Source: Candidatus Thiodiazotropha endoloripes
GTDB taxonomy: Bacteria; Pseudomonadota; Gammaproteobacteria; Chromatiales; Chromatiaceae
Length of the DNA stretch: 64,000 nt
Direction: 5' to 3'
NCBI GenBank assembly: GCA_001709035.1
Contig: LVKA01000023.1
Coordinates: 124,001-188,000 of the forward strand
In this document: one piece after another, positions 36,237-46,101 of the stretch
How the letters are laid out: every line of letters starts with the position of its first letter
Numbering within the stretch: position 1 is the first letter of the stretch
Notes under the pieces: generated by a model
What the model saw: the letters and a program-made list of their open reading frames with translations, nothing else
Told to the model about the DNA's origin: nothing
The model's database searches: none
Translations under genes and position numbers: made by a program

Positions 36237-36909
36237 CCACATCGTCACCCAGTCGATAGTGTTGTGTCAGTGGGTTGTAGCTGAGTCCTTTGATATCCAG
36301 GCTGTCCAATCCGGCATCTCTGATCCACGCGTTGAGTTCGGATGGGCGGATGAACTTCGCATAGTCATGCGTTCCCTTGGGCAGCAACTGGAGTAGGTAC
36401 TCGGCGCCTACGATGGCAAACAGATAGGATTTGGGGTTTCGGTTTATGGTGGAAAAGAACAGCTGGCCACCAGGTCTGACCAGTTTGGCGCAGGCACTGA
36501 CAACCGAGGCTGGATCAGGGACATGTTCCAGCATCTCCATGCAGGTGATCAGATCGAAAGAGGCGGGACGCTCTTCGGCGAGACGTTCCACCGGAATGCG
36601 CTCATAGTTGACTTCGAGCCCCGATTCCAGCAAATGCAATCGTGCCACCTGCAGGGGGGCTTCACCCATATCGATTCCGGTTACCTTGGCGCCGCAGGCT
36701 GCCAGGCTTTCGGAGAGGATGCCGCCACCGCATCCCACATCGAGAACCTCTTTGCCTTCGAGTGAGGTGAGTTCCTTGATATAACCGAGTCGCAGCGGAT
36801 TGATTTCATGCAAAGGCTTGAATTCACTATGGGGGTCCCACCAGCGTGAGGCGAGCTCCTCAAACTTGCTGACTTCCGAGTGATCGACGTTAATCTGTTC
36901 CTGATTCAT
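36199..36909 (-). CDS. ubiG: Bifunctional O-methyltransferase UbiG
   Basis: UbiG methylates the 2-polyprenyl-6-hydroxyphenol and 3-demethylubiquinol intermediates of ubiquinone synthesis. The 236-residue protein has [14 protein letters not shown], the SAM-binding motif [11 protein letters not shown], the acidic GIDM, and the post-I motif [11 protein letters not shown], all typical. It lies 59 bp downstream of mtaD, whose substrate class includes S-adenosylhomocysteine, the by-product of this reaction. Confidence 0.97.
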   Translation of the reverse strand: MNQEQINVDHSEVSKFEELASRWWDPHSEFKPLHEINPLRLGYIKELTSLEGKEVLDVGCGGGILSESLAACGAKVTGIDMGEAPLQVARLHLLESGLEVNYERIPVERLAEERPASFDLITCMEMLEHVPDPASVVSACAKLVRPGGQLFFSTINRNPKSYLFAIVGAEYLLQLLPKGTHDYAKFIRPSELNAWIRDAGLDSLDIKGLSYNPLTQHYRLGDDVDVNYMVATIKQG

Positions 36910-36968
36910 GAATCTTCGATTGGGCCTGGTTGTGATGTTCCGGTTAGGTTACACATCAAAGGTTGGAT

Positions 36969-38309
36969 TTACGAGTCCTGCCGAGCCGAATCCGAGGCGG
37001 CAATGCGTTCCGCCCAGGATGATGCCTGCTTGATGAGTTGGGGCTGGTTGAGGGTTGTCAGGGTGTGATTGTTGACCAGCTGCTGTCCGGCGACCCAGAC
37101 GTGGCAAACCTGCTCCCGCCCGGCCGCATAGACCAGCTGGGAGATCGGGTGATAGATCGGTTGACTCGCCAGTCTGGCCAGGTCGACACTGATCAGGTCG
37201 GCGGACTTGCCAATCTCCAGTGACCCGGTGATCTCCTGTAATCCCAATGCCCTGGCACCATTGATGGTGGCCATCGAAAGGGCCTTGGCGGCCGGAACGG
37301 CGCTGGCGTCGACGGCGACCCCTTTGGCGAGCAGCGCAGCTGTGCGCATCTCACTGAACATGTCCAGATCGTTATTGCTGGCGGCTCCATCGGTACCCAG
37401 GGCGATATTGATGTCAGACTTGATCATCTCGGCAACCGGGCAGAAGCCACTGGCCAGTTTCAGGTTGGATTCGGGGCAGTGCACCACATGGGCGCCGCTC
37501 GAGGCAAACAACTCGATCTCCTGAGGCTCAAGATGGGTCATGTGCACCGCGGCAAGGGCGGGCGACAGAAGCCCAAGCTCGTTAAGCCGCTGCATCGGTC
37601 GGTTACCATGCTGCTGCTGTCCCTGGAGGATCTCATCCAGTGTCTCATGCAGGTGCATGTGAATGGGAATTTCCAGCTCATCGGCAAGCACCGCGATACG
37701 TTTCAGTACCTGGTCACCCACGGAATAGGGGGCATGGGGTGCAAAGGCGCTATGGATTCTTGAGTTGTTGCGGAACTGATCATGTACCTCCAGCCCCTTA
37801 TGAATGTACTCATCTCCATCGGCGGCCCAGGCGGATGGGAAATCGATGGCAATCAATCCAAGCACAGCCCGTATGCCCGCATGGTCCGCAACCCGACCGG
37901 TGATATCGGGAAAGAAGTACATATCATTGAAACAGGTGGTGCCACTCAACAGCATCTCGGCGATGGCCAGCTGGGATCCGTCATGAATGAACTCTTCGTT
38001 GACCCACTGGGCCTCAGCAGGCCAGATATGCTCATTCAGCCAGCTCATCAATGGCAGATCGTCTGCAAGACCTCTCAGCAGGCTCATCGATGCGTGGGTA
38101 TGGGCATTGATCAGGCCGGGAATCAGTGCCTGACCGGGAAGCTCGATGGTCTGTAGGGCATCGAGTTCCGACTCCGCCTGGCTGCGCGGCAGAATATGCT
38201 CGATTCGGCCCCCGCTGACGGCCAGGCTGTGCTGCGTGAGTACCTGATTTTCCGGTACGACCGGGATGATCCATTCCGCATGGATCAGAAGATCAACCTG
38301 TTGGGGCAT
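36969..38309 (-). CDS. mtaD: 5-methylthioadenosine/S-adenosylhomocysteine deaminase
   Basis: A 446-residue TRZ/ATZ-type amidohydrolase. Zinc-site motifs are GLINAHTHASMSLLRG, HMHLHET, HCPESNLKLASG and GTDGAASNNDLDMF, the last being the MtaD-type ending. It deaminates MTA or SAH to the inosine form (family knowledge). Convergence with ubiG in an operon fits SAH removal next to a methyltransferase, and mtnA is divergent on the other side. A hairpin (GCCGGA, TCCGGC; 38349-38368) lies in its leader. Confidence 0.92.
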   Translation of the reverse strand: MPQQVDLLIHAEWIIPVVPENQVLTQHSLAVSGGRIEHILPRSQAESELDALQTIELPGQALIPGLINAHTHASMSLLRGLADDLPLMSWLNEHIWPAEAQWVNEEFIHDGSQLAIAEMLLSGTTCFNDMYFFPDITGRVADHAGIRAVLGLIAIDFPSAWAADGDEYIHKGLEVHDQFRNNSRIHSAFAPHAPYSVGDQVLKRIAVLADELEIPIHMHLHETLDEILQGQQQHGNRPMQRLNELGLLSPALAAVHMTHLEPQEIELFASSGAHVVHCPESNLKLASGFCPVAEMIKSDINIALGTDGAASNNDLDMFSEMRTAALLAKGVAVDASAVPAAKALSMATINGARALGLQEITGSLEIGKSADLISVDLARLASQPIYHPISQLVYAAGREQVCHVWVAGQQLVNNHTLTTLNQPQLIKQASSWAERIAASDSARQDS

Positions 38310-38445
38310 TGTTTTGCTTCATGTTTGTAAATGGAGTTCAAACTGTCAGCCGGATGTTACCTTCCGGCCATGCAGAGCATGGCATGTTAAAGCGGAAAGT
38401 TGCAATGCCTGTCAAGTGGATCTAGTCAATTTCGAGTTCTAAATT

Positions 38446-38555
38446 GCACCATCGGGGAGGTACATACGGGGCGGGCTTCAACAGTGCCCATACGCTCAGA
38501 GTCAACGCTTGATCGAGGGTATTGTTGAAGCTCTGAGCCTAACCGATTAAGGTGC
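38446..38555 (+). promoter_or_regulatory. Candidate structured RNA leader of mtnA
   Basis: GCACCATCGG (38446-38455) pairs with CCGAT (38543-38547) and GGTGC (38551-38555), leaving a 3-nt bulge: a 10-bp closing stem around 87 nt. Inside, GCTTCAACA (38475-38483) pairs with TGTTGAAGC (38523-38531), and GCTCAGAG (38494-38501) pairs with CTCTGAGC (38531-38538). The two inner helices interleave and share base 38531, so they form a pseudoknot or two exclusive states. The element ends 32 to 38 nt before the mtnA start. It does not match SAM or SAH riboswitch classes that I know. Confidence 0.5.
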
Positions 38556-38593
38556 CGGGTTGGTAAAAACTTAAAGATAGGTACCGATTGAAC

Positions 38594-39661
38594 ATGCAAT
38601 CCCGATTCGACCCTGAAAAGGTTACTGCCGATGACGCCATCGTCTGGCATGAAAACACGCTCTTTCTGCTGGATCAGAGAGTACTGCCTCAGCAGGTGAC
38701 ATTTGTTGAATTGAACAATGCCACAGAGACCGCCAACGCGATAACCGAGATGGTGGTTCGAGGTGCTCCGGCAATCGGTATCACGGCAGCCTACGGGATG
38801 GTTTTGGCCGCTCGGGCGGCGTATCAGGCCGGGGGGGCGGATCAATGGCGTTCCAAGATCCGTGCTGAAGTGGATCTGTTGCGCCGCTCAAGGCCGACAG
38901 CGGTGAATCTGTTTTGGGCTATTGAGAGAATGGAGCACTTGATGCGGGCGCTTCCAGATGAATCGGATCCCACAGAGCGGCTACAGGCTGAGGCCAAGGC
39001 GATCCATCAGGAGGATATCGCGGCCAACAGAACAATGGGCGATCTTGGTGCTGACTTGATCGCTACAGGCTCCAAGGTCATCACCCACTGTAATGCGGGG
39101 GCATTGGCGACCGGTGGATACGGCACTGCCCTGGGGGTTATTCGCTCAGCCTTCAAAAAAGGCAAACTGTCCAGGGTCTATGCGGATGAGACCCGTCCCT
39201 GGCTGCAAGGGGCTAGATTGACCGCCTGGGAGCTGCTGCAGGACAGGATTCCCGTAACCCTGCTTGCCGATGGGGCAGCGGCCAGTCTGATGCGGCAGGG
39301 CGAGGTCGATTGGGTGGTTGTCGGCTCCGACAGAATTGCCGCCAACGGGGACGTGGCGAACAAGATCGGCACCTATCATCTGATCGTGGCGGCAAAACAT
39401 CACCAGTTGAAAGTGATGGTTGCGGCACCCACTTCGACCATCGACATGTCCTTGCCATCCGGGGCCGAGATTCCGATTGAGGTGAGGGATGGTGCAGAGA
39501 TCGAAAGCTGTGGCAATAAACGTGTCGCCGCAGACGGTGCTGAGGTATGGAATCCGGTGTTCGATGTCACGCCGGCGGGGATGGTGGATGCAATTGTCAC
39601 TGAGAAGGGGGTTGTTCACGTGCCAAATGAAGAAAAGATGCGAAAATTGATGATTAATTGA
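38594..39661 (+). CDS. mtnA: S-methyl-5-thioribose-1-phosphate isomerase
   Basis: MtnA converts methylthioribose-1-phosphate to methylthioribulose-1-phosphate in methionine salvage. The 355-residue protein has VRGAPAIGITAAYG, the catalytic Cys in HCNAGALATGGYG and the catalytic Asp in GSDRIAANGDVANKIGTY. Start is the ATG at 38594. A TTG two codons earlier (38588) has better spacing from AGG and may be the real start. It stands downstream of a structured leader, divergent from mtaD. No mtnP/K/B/C genes lie in the window. Confidence 0.96.
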   Translation: MQSRFDPEKVTADDAIVWHENTLFLLDQRVLPQQVTFVELNNATETANAITEMVVRGAPAIGITAAYGMVLAARAAYQAGGADQWRSKIRAEVDLLRRSRPTAVNLFWAIERMEHLMRALPDESDPTERLQAEAKAIHQEDIAANRTMGDLGADLIATGSKVITHCNAGALATGGYGTALGVIRSAFKKGKLSRVYADETRPWLQGARLTAWELLQDRIPVTLLADGAAASLMRQGEVDWVVVGSDRIAANGDVANKIGTYHLIVAAKHHQLKVMVAAPTSTIDMSLPSGAEIPIEVRDGAEIESCGNKRVAADGAEVWNPVFDVTPAGMVDAIVTEKGVVHVPNEEKMRKLMIN

Positions 39662-39722
39662 CCTGAGAGGCTCTTAAAACGGATTTCAGACGTTTTTTAT
39701 ACAACACAGTATCGGGGGACTA

Positions 39723-39731
39723 TGGTACACT
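39723..39731 (+). promoter_or_regulatory. Possible extended -10 promoter of gyrA
   Basis: TGG followed by TACACT (39726-39731) fits an extended -10 box about 95 bp upstream of the gyrA ATG. No good -35 is visible. A weak hairpin with a T-run (AAAACG, CGTTTT; 39676-39698) between mtnA and this site may end the mtnA transcript. Confidence 0.35.
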
Positions 39732-39826
39732 GTGCTTTTTTCTGACGCCCTACAGAGCTTTCAGGCGGCAAATAGCCAATCGCTTGCCGGAGATCCGGGC
39801 AATATTAAGGAAGCCACCCTTAACTC

Positions 39827-42409
39827 ATGACAGAATTCGCGAAAGAAGTACTTCCCGTCAATCTCGAAGACGAGATGCAGCAATCCTACCTGGCCTACGC
39901 GATGAGCGTGATCGTAGGCAGAGCCCTCCCAGATGTCCGTGATGGACTGAAACCTGTACATCGTCGTGTGCTCTATGCGATGAATGAGTTGGGCAACGAC
40001 TGGAACAAGGCCTATAAGAAGTCAGCCCGTATCGTCGGTGATGTGATCGGTAAATATCATCCCCATGGCGATACGGCGGTCTACGACACCATCGTACGTA
40101 TGGCGCAGCCGTTCTCGATGCGCTACATGCTGATCGACGGGCAGGGAAACTTCGGATCGGTGGATGGTGATTCACCGGCCGCCATGCGTTACACCGAAGT
40201 CCGTATGGCGCGTATTGCCCATACCATGCTCGACGATCTCGATAAGGAGACCGTGGATTTCGTCGCCAACTACGATGAAACCGAGCATGAACCTTCCGTA
40301 CTGCCGGCGCGGATCCCCAACCTGCTGATAAATGGCTCAGCGGGTATCGCGGTCGGCATGGCAACCAATGTTCCGCCGCATAATCTGACCGAGGTGATCA
40401 ATGCCTGTGTGGCACTGATCGACAATCCCGATAGCTCCATCGATCAGCTGATGGACCATCTGCCGGGGCCGGATTTTCCCACCGCCGGATTGATCAATGG
40501 CGCCACCGGTATCCATGAGGCCTACCATACCGGCCGTGGGCGCATCTATATGCGTGCCCGCAGTGAAATCGAAACCGATGAGAACAATGGCAAACAGACC
40601 ATCATCGTCAATGAACTGCCGTATCAGATCAATAAAGCCCGGCTGATCGAGAAGATCGCCGAGCTGGTCAAAGACAAACGCATCGAGGGGATCACGGAGC
40701 TGCGTGACGAGTCCGATAAGGACGGCATGCGCATCGTCATCGAACTGCGCCGGGGTGAAGTGGCTGAAGTGGTACTCAATAACCTCTATCAGCAGACAGC
40801 CATGCAGAGTGTCTTCGGCATCAACATGGTTGCCCTGGTGGATGGCCGGCCGAGACTGCTCAATCTCAAACAACTGCTGGAGTTTTTTATCCGCCATCGC
40901 CGTGAGGTGGTGACCCGCAGAACGCTCTATGAACTGCGTAAAGCGAGAGATCGGGCCCATGTGTTGGAAGGCCTGGCTGTAGCATTGGCGAACATCGATG
41001 AAGTGATCCAGCTGATCAAGCAGGCGGCCAGCCCGGCTGAGGCGAAAAAGGGGCTGTTGGCTCAATGCTGGAAGTCCGGTGCTGTTGAGGCGATGCTGGC
41101 GCGTACCGGCGCAGCCTCTACCCGGCCAGAAGAGTTAACCGATGAGTTTGGCCTGACGGAAGCGGGCTACCGTCTGACGGAAGTCCAGGCCCAAGCCATT
41201 CTGGAGCTGCGACTGCACCGCCTGACTGGTCTCGAGCAGGATAAGATCATCAAGGAGTATGAGGATCTGTTGGAGAAGATCGCTGATCTACTCGACATTC
41301 TTGGCAATCCCGACCGTCTGATGCAGGTGATCCGCGATGAGTTGATCGAGATTATCGAACAGTATGGCGACGAGCGTCGTACTGAGATTATTCAGACCCG
41401 TCTGGATCTGACGCTTGAGGATCTGATCACCGAAGAGGATGTGGTGGTCACGCTCTCCCATGCGGGTTATGCCAAGGCTCAGCCGGTGAGTACCTATCAG
41501 GCTCAGCGACGGGGTGGCAAGGGTAAAGTGGCGACCGCCACCAAGGATGAGGATTTTGTCGATAAACTGTTCGTCGCCAGTACCCACGACACCATTCTCT
41601 GTTTCTCCAACATGGGCAAGGTCTACTGGCTGAAAGTCTATGAACTGCCCCAGGCAGGCCGCAATGCCCGCGGTAAGCCGATCGTCAATCTGTTGCCACT
41701 GGAGAGTGACGAGCAGATCAACGCCATACTGCCGGTGAGAGAGTATCAAAGCGATCGCTATGTCTTCATGGCCACCAGTTCCGGAACGGTCAAGAAAACC
41801 CCGCTGGAGGCTTTCTCCAGACCCAGGGCAAACGGCATCATTGCGGTGGATCTGAGGGATGGGGACAAGCTGGTCGGAGTCTCGGTAACCGACGGTGAAC
41901 AGGACATCATGCTGTTCAGCAGCAGTGGTAAAGCGGTTCGTTTCTCCGAAGACAACGTTCGACCGATGGGACGTACGGCCTGTGGCGTGCGCGGCATACG
42001 CCTGGAAGCAGAACACAAACTGGTATCACTGATTGTCGCCTCGGAAGGTGATGTTCTGACTGTGACTGAAAATGGTTACGGCAAGCGTACTGCCATCGAG
42101 GAGTATCCGGTGCACGGTCGAGGTGGCCAGGGTGTTATCTCGATCCAGACATCGGATCGTAACGGCAATGTGGTTGGTGCGGTTCAGGTCACCGATGAGG
42201 ATGAGGTGATGATGATCACCGATGGGGGAACCCTGGTGCGCAACCGGGTTGCGGAAGTCTCCCAAATGGGTCGTAACACGCAAGGTGTGATCATGATCAG
42301 ACTCAGTAACGAAGAGAAACTGATCGGTATCGAACGGGTTGAAAGTCTGGATGGTGAAACCGATGAAGAGGTTGAAGGGGATGAGTCAGCCCAGGACGCG
42401 GACGAGTAA
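39827..42409 (+). CDS. gyrA: DNA gyrase subunit A
   Basis: The 860-residue type II topoisomerase subunit. Active-site Tyr122 in RYTEVRM; the quinolone-region sequence [11 protein letters not shown] has Thr at position 83 (Ser in E. coli) and Asp at 87, as in Pseudomonas. The C-terminal beta-pinwheel repeats include the QRRGGKGK GyrA box, and the protein ends in an acidic tail. It heads the plus-strand gyrA-serC block, but a hairpin and 200 bp separate it from serC. Confidence 0.99.
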   Translation: MTEFAKEVLPVNLEDEMQQSYLAYAMSVIVGRALPDVRDGLKPVHRRVLYAMNELGNDWNKAYKKSARIVGDVIGKYHPHGDTAVYDTIVRMAQPFSMRYMLIDGQGNFGSVDGDSPAAMRYTEVRMARIAHTMLDDLDKETVDFVANYDETEHEPSVLPARIPNLLINGSAGIAVGMATNVPPHNLTEVINACVALIDNPDSSIDQLMDHLPGPDFPTAGLINGATGIHEAYHTGRGRIYMRARSEIETDENNGKQTIIVNELPYQINKARLIEKIAELVKDKRIEGITELRDESDKDGMRIVIELRRGEVAEVVLNNLYQQTAMQSVFGINMVALVDGRPRLLNLKQLLEFFIRHRREVVTRRTLYELRKARDRAHVLEGLAVALANIDEVIQLIKQAASPAEAKKGLLAQCWKSGAVEAMLARTGAASTRPEELTDEFGLTEAGYRLTEVQAQAILELRLHRLTGLEQDKIIKEYEDLLEKIADLLDILGNPDRLMQVIRDELIEIIEQYGDERRTEIIQTRLDLTLEDLITEEDVVVTLSHAGYAKAQPVSTYQAQRRGGKGKVATATKDEDFVDKLFVASTHDTILCFSNMGKVYWLKVYELPQAGRNARGKPIVNLLPLESDEQINAILPVREYQSDRYVFMATSSGTVKKTPLEAFSRPRANGIIAVDLRDGDKLVGVSVTDGEQDIMLFSSSGKAVRFSEDNVRPMGRTACGVRGIRLEAEHKLVSLIVASEGDVLTVTENGYGKRTAIEEYPVHGRGGQGVISIQTSDRNGNVVGAVQVTDEDEVMMITDGGTLVRNRVAEVSQMGRNTQGVIMIRLSNEEKLIGIERVESLDGETDEEVEGDESAQDADE

Positions 42410-42430
42410 TCGGATTTGTAACGATTCAGA

Positions 42431-42462
42431 TCAGCCCTAGAAAGTGCGATTTTTAGGGCTGA
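42431..42462 (+). terminator. Hairpin after gyrA
   Basis: TCAGCCCTA (42431-42439) and TAGGGCTGA (42454-42462) form a perfect 9-bp stem with a 14-base loop. No U-run follows. It lies 21 bp after the gyrA stop and may reduce read-through into serC. Confidence 0.45.
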
Positions 42463-42610
42463 CCAAATGGGAGAGTGAGACTTCTCCCCTTTGGAAACCC
42501 AAAATACGGGGCCATCTGAGTGGTTACACGGATTTTTCATTTTATATAAAGTAAGGGTTGGGAGATTCCACTCCCGAGCCTGTTCTTCACAGCAAACTTG
42601 AGAGGCTAAG

Positions 42611-43693
42611 ATGTCACGAGTCTTTAATTTCAGCGCCGGACCGGCGATGTTGCCGGAAGCGGTTTTACAGCAGGCACAGGAAGAGATGCTGGATTGGCAT
42701 GGCGCTGGTATGTCGGTGATGGAGATGAGTCACCGGGGTAAGGAGTTCATGTCTATCGCTGAACAGGCCGAGGCGGATCTGCGCAGTCTGTTGAAAGTGC
42801 CGGACAACTACAAAGTGCTGTTCCTGCAGGGCGGCGCCTCCAGTCAGTTTGCAATGATTCCGATGAATCTGGCCAGTACAAAGCACAAAGTGGATTACAT
42901 CAATACCGGCTCCTGGTCGAAAAAGGCGATCGCTGAGGCGAAGCGCTTTGCCGATGTGAATATCGCTGCCACCACGGAAGATTCCAAGTTCACCACCACC
43001 CCCGGACAGTCTGAACTGCAACTCAGCGGTGATGCCGCCTATGTGCACTACACACCCAATGAGACCATCCAGGGAGTAGAGTTTCCCTACACACCTCAGA
43101 CCGGTGGTGTACCGCTGATCGCCGATTTTTCCTCAACCATTCTTTCCAGACCGATCGATGTTTCCAACTACGGGATCATCTATGCGGGTGCACAGAAGAA
43201 CATCGGCCCGGCCGGTTTGACCCTGGTCATCATTCGTGAGGACCTGATTGGCCAGGCAGCTGAAGATACTCCGGTGATGTTTCAATACGCCACCCACAAT
43301 GACAATGGCTCGATGTACAACACACCACCGACCTATGGCTGGTATTTGGCCGGACTGGTCTTTAAATGGCTGCAGGATCGAGGTGGTCTGGAAGCCATGG
43401 CGGAAGTGAATCAGCGTAAATCGGCGGCACTCTACAGTGCGATCGATAACTCCGATTTCTATGCCAATCCGGTGACACCGGAGAGCCGCTCCTGGATGAA
43501 TGTGCCATTCACGCTGGCGAATGCCGATCTGGACGGCAAGTTTCTTGAAGGCGCCAGTGCTGAAGGTCTCAAGACCCTGAAAGGGCACCGCTCGGTAGGT
43601 GGTATGCGGGCCAGCATCTATAACGCAATGCCCGAAGAGGGAGTGCAGGCATTGATCGACTATATGGCTGAATTTGAGCGGGTAAACGGTTAA
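42611..43693 (+). CDS. serC: Phosphoserine aminotransferase
   Basis: A PLP enzyme that makes O-phosphoserine from 3-phosphohydroxypyruvate, and also acts in pyridoxal phosphate synthesis. The 360-residue protein has [21 protein letters not shown], the PLP lysine in [12 protein letters not shown] and the C-terminal [15 protein letters not shown] precedes the ATG. It is followed by serA, pheA, hisC, tyrA, aroA, cmk and rpsA, all on the plus strand. Confidence 0.98.
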   Translation: MSRVFNFSAGPAMLPEAVLQQAQEEMLDWHGAGMSVMEMSHRGKEFMSIAEQAEADLRSLLKVPDNYKVLFLQGGASSQFAMIPMNLASTKHKVDYINTGSWSKKAIAEAKRFADVNIAATTEDSKFTTTPGQSELQLSGDAAYVHYTPNETIQGVEFPYTPQTGGVPLIADFSSTILSRPIDVSNYGIIYAGAQKNIGPAGLTLVIIREDLIGQAAEDTPVMFQYATHNDNGSMYNTPPTYGWYLAGLVFKWLQDRGGLEAMAEVNQRKSAALYSAIDNSDFYANPVTPESRSWMNVPFTLANADLDGKFLEGASAEGLKTLKGHRSVGGMRASIYNAMPEEGVQALIDYMAEFERVNG

Positions 43694-43788
43694 TCCATCC
43701 GTACAAATCGTGTGCATGCAAGCGTTATCCATAACCCGTAAGCCCAGCGAGCAATCGAGCTGAGCGAATCAGAAACAAGAGAGACAGT

Positions 43789-44967
43789 ATGTATAAAATC
43801 TTGACCCTGAATAATATATCTGTGGCCGGTTTGGATCGTTTGCCACGGGACAGTTATGAAGTTGCCTCTGAAGTCAGCCATCCGGATGCAATACTGCTAC
43901 GTTCCTACAAGATGCATGAAATGGAGATTCCACCGACAGTACAGGCCGTTGGGCGTGCCGGTGCCGGTGTCAACAACATTCCAGTGGCTGATATGACGGG
44001 CAAGGGTATTCCGGTCTTCAATGCGCCGGGCGCCAATGCCAATGCGGTAAAGGAGCTGGTATTGGCCGGTGCCCTGCTGGCGGCAAGAAACTTGGGACAA
44101 GCCTGGCGCTTCGCCACCGATCTTGATGGCAGCGACCCGGAGGTTTCGAAACAGGTTGAGTCGGGTAAAAAGGATTTTGTCGGATTTGAGTTGCCCGGCC
44201 GCACCATGGGGGTAATTGGTTTGGGAGCGATCGGTGTCAAAGTGGCCAATGCCTGTCGTGCATTGGGTATGAATGTGATCGGTTACGACCCAACCATCAC
44301 CGTGCAAAGCGCCTGGAAACTGGCCTCTGAGGTGGAACAGGCGCTCAGCGTCGATGATCTGTTGTCAAAGTCTGACTTTGTGACTTTTCATGTGCCCCTT
44401 ACCGATGCTACAGCCGATATGATCAATGCGGACCGGCTTAAACTGATGAAGCCGGGTTCTGTCCTGCTCAATTTCGCCCGCAACGGCATTATCAATGACC
44501 AGGCGGCCGTTGAGGCTCTGGATAGCGGTCATCTTTATGCCTATGTGTGTGACTTTCCGAATAATCTGCTAAAGGAGCACCCCCGGGTGATCACGCTGCC
44601 TCACTTGGGGGCATCGACCAAGGAGGCGGAAGACAACTGTGCGATTATGGTGGCGGACCAGGTCAAGGACTATCTGGAAAACGGCAATATCACCAACTCG
44701 GTCAATTTTCCAAGCATCAATCTGCCAAGAAACGGTGGTCATCGGATCGCGGTAGTGAATAGTAATGTTCCCAACATGGTGGGCCAGATCTCCACCGACC
44801 TGGCCAATGAGGGACTGAACATTCTCGATATGCTGAACAAGTCACGTGACGATGTGGCGGTGACCCTGCTTGATGTGGATCAGAAACCGAGTGAGCAACT
44901 GATCGAAACCCTCTCTTCCATCGATGGTGTCCTGTCTGTCCGCTCCTTGAACGGCAGCACTAACTGA
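43789..44967 (+). CDS. serA: D-3-phosphoglycerate dehydrogenase
   Basis: The first step of serine synthesis. The 392-residue protein is the short type with a C-terminal ACT domain (about 320-392, GHRIAVVNSNVPNMVGQIS) that should bind serine for feedback control. Rossmann motif GLGAIG, RNG in NFARNGIIND, and catalytic His in LPHLGAST are present. The usual catalytic Glu region reads CDFPNN, as in a recognised SerA subgroup. Its insertion between serC and pheA joins both serine enzymes in one transcript. Confidence 0.96.
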   Translation: MYKILTLNNISVAGLDRLPRDSYEVASEVSHPDAILLRSYKMHEMEIPPTVQAVGRAGAGVNNIPVADMTGKGIPVFNAPGANANAVKELVLAGALLAARNLGQAWRFATDLDGSDPEVSKQVESGKKDFVGFELPGRTMGVIGLGAIGVKVANACRALGMNVIGYDPTITVQSAWKLASEVEQALSVDDLLSKSDFVTFHVPLTDATADMINADRLKLMKPGSVLLNFARNGIINDQAAVEALDSGHLYAYVCDFPNNLLKEHPRVITLPHLGASTKEAEDNCAIMVADQVKDYLENGNITNSVNFPSINLPRNGGHRIAVVNSNVPNMVGQISTDLANEGLNILDMLNKSRDDVAVTLLDVDQKPSEQLIETLSSIDGVLSVRSLNGSTN

Positions 44968-44982
44968 CCTTAGGGCTTTTGC

Positions 44983-46068
44983 ATGAACGATGATGCCAAG
45001 CTGAAGAGCATACGCCAGCGAATCGATGAAATCGATTCACAGCTGCAAGCACTGATCAACGAACGTGCAGAAGCGGCACAGGAAGTGGCACGCATCAAGT
45101 TGAGCGCCAATCCTGAGGCGGAGTTTTATCGGCCTGAACGGGAGGCTGCGGTACTACGCAAGGTCAAAGACCGAAATCAGGGTCCCTTGGAGAGTGAAGA
45201 GGTAGCACGTCTGTTCCGGGAGATTATGTCCGCCTGCCTGGCGCTGGAAAAGCCTCTGAATGTAGCATTTCTTGGGCCTGACGGAACCTTCACCCAGGCT
45301 GCTGCCTTGAAACAGTTTGGACATTCTGTGCGAACCCATTCACTGAATTCGATCGGGGATATCTTTCGTGATGTGGAAGCGGGAGCCTGTCAATACGGCG
45401 TCGTACCGGTGGAGAACTCCACGGAAGGCGTTATCAGTCATACCCTGGACAGCTTTCTGAATTCACCTCTGCTGATTAGTGGTGAGGTGACCCTGCGAAT
45501 CAATCATCAGCTGCTCAGCAAAGAAAAGGAGCGTGCATCTGTACAAAAGGTCTATTCTCATGCCCAGTCGCTGGCCCAGTGTCGTGGCTGGCTCGACCGC
45601 CATCTGCCAAACGCTGAGCGTATCGCGGTAAACAGTAATGCGGAAGCCGCCGGGCTGGCCTCACAGCAGAGCGGCAGCGCGGCGATTGCCGGAGATGCGG
45701 CCGGCGAGATCTATCAGTTGAACCAGTTGGCAACCAACATCGAGGATGAACCGGGGAATACCACAAGGTTCCTGGTTATCGGCAAACAGGATGTGGCTGC
45801 CAGCGGTATGGATAAGACAACCATCCTTTTCTCAACTCACAATAAGGCGGGTGGTCTGCATGAGATGCTAAGCCCGTTTGCGGAACATGGCATTAGCATG
45901 ACCCGCATCGAGTCCAGACCCTCCAGACGAGGGCGCTGGGACTATGTCTTCTTCGTCGATGTTGAAGGCCACAAGGATGATCACAATCTCTCCCAGGCAT
46001 TGAAAAAAATCGAGCAGTCCGCAACACAATTCAGAGTGTTGGGCTCCTATCCAAAAGCGGTTCTTTAA
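44983..46068 (+). CDS. pheA: Chorismate mutase / prephenate dehydratase (P-protein)
   Basis: The 361-residue bifunctional enzyme makes phenylpyruvate from chorismate. It has an AroQ chorismate mutase domain (about 1-90, RQRIDEIDSQLQALINERA), a prephenate dehydratase domain (about 93-270, FLGPDGTFTQAA and PVENSTEGVISHTLD), and a C-terminal ACT domain with the phenylalanine-binding SRPSRRG. AGGG stands eight bases before the ATG and 15 bp after serA. Confidence 0.98.
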   Translation: MNDDAKLKSIRQRIDEIDSQLQALINERAEAAQEVARIKLSANPEAEFYRPEREAAVLRKVKDRNQGPLESEEVARLFREIMSACLALEKPLNVAFLGPDGTFTQAAALKQFGHSVRTHSLNSIGDIFRDVEAGACQYGVVPVENSTEGVISHTLDSFLNSPLLISGEVTLRINHQLLSKEKERASVQKVYSHAQSLAQCRGWLDRHLPNAERIAVNSNAEAAGLASQQSGSAAIAGDAAGEIYQLNQLATNIEDEPGNTTRFLVIGKQDVAASGMDKTTILFSTHNKAGGLHEMLSPFAEHGISMTRIESRPSRRGRWDYVFFVDVEGHKDDHNLSQALKKIEQSATQFRVLGSYPKAVL

Positions 46069-46101
46069 CACCGCCGATAGCACAAATTTGAATAACGGCC
46101 G

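Noticed and set aside
38446-38555. SAH or SAM riboswitch of a known class in the mtnA leader
   Set aside because: The known conserved cores are not present; kept as an unclassified candidate instead.
40337-41065. 242-codon minus-strand frame inside gyrA
   Set aside because: Antisense shadow of a highly conserved gene.
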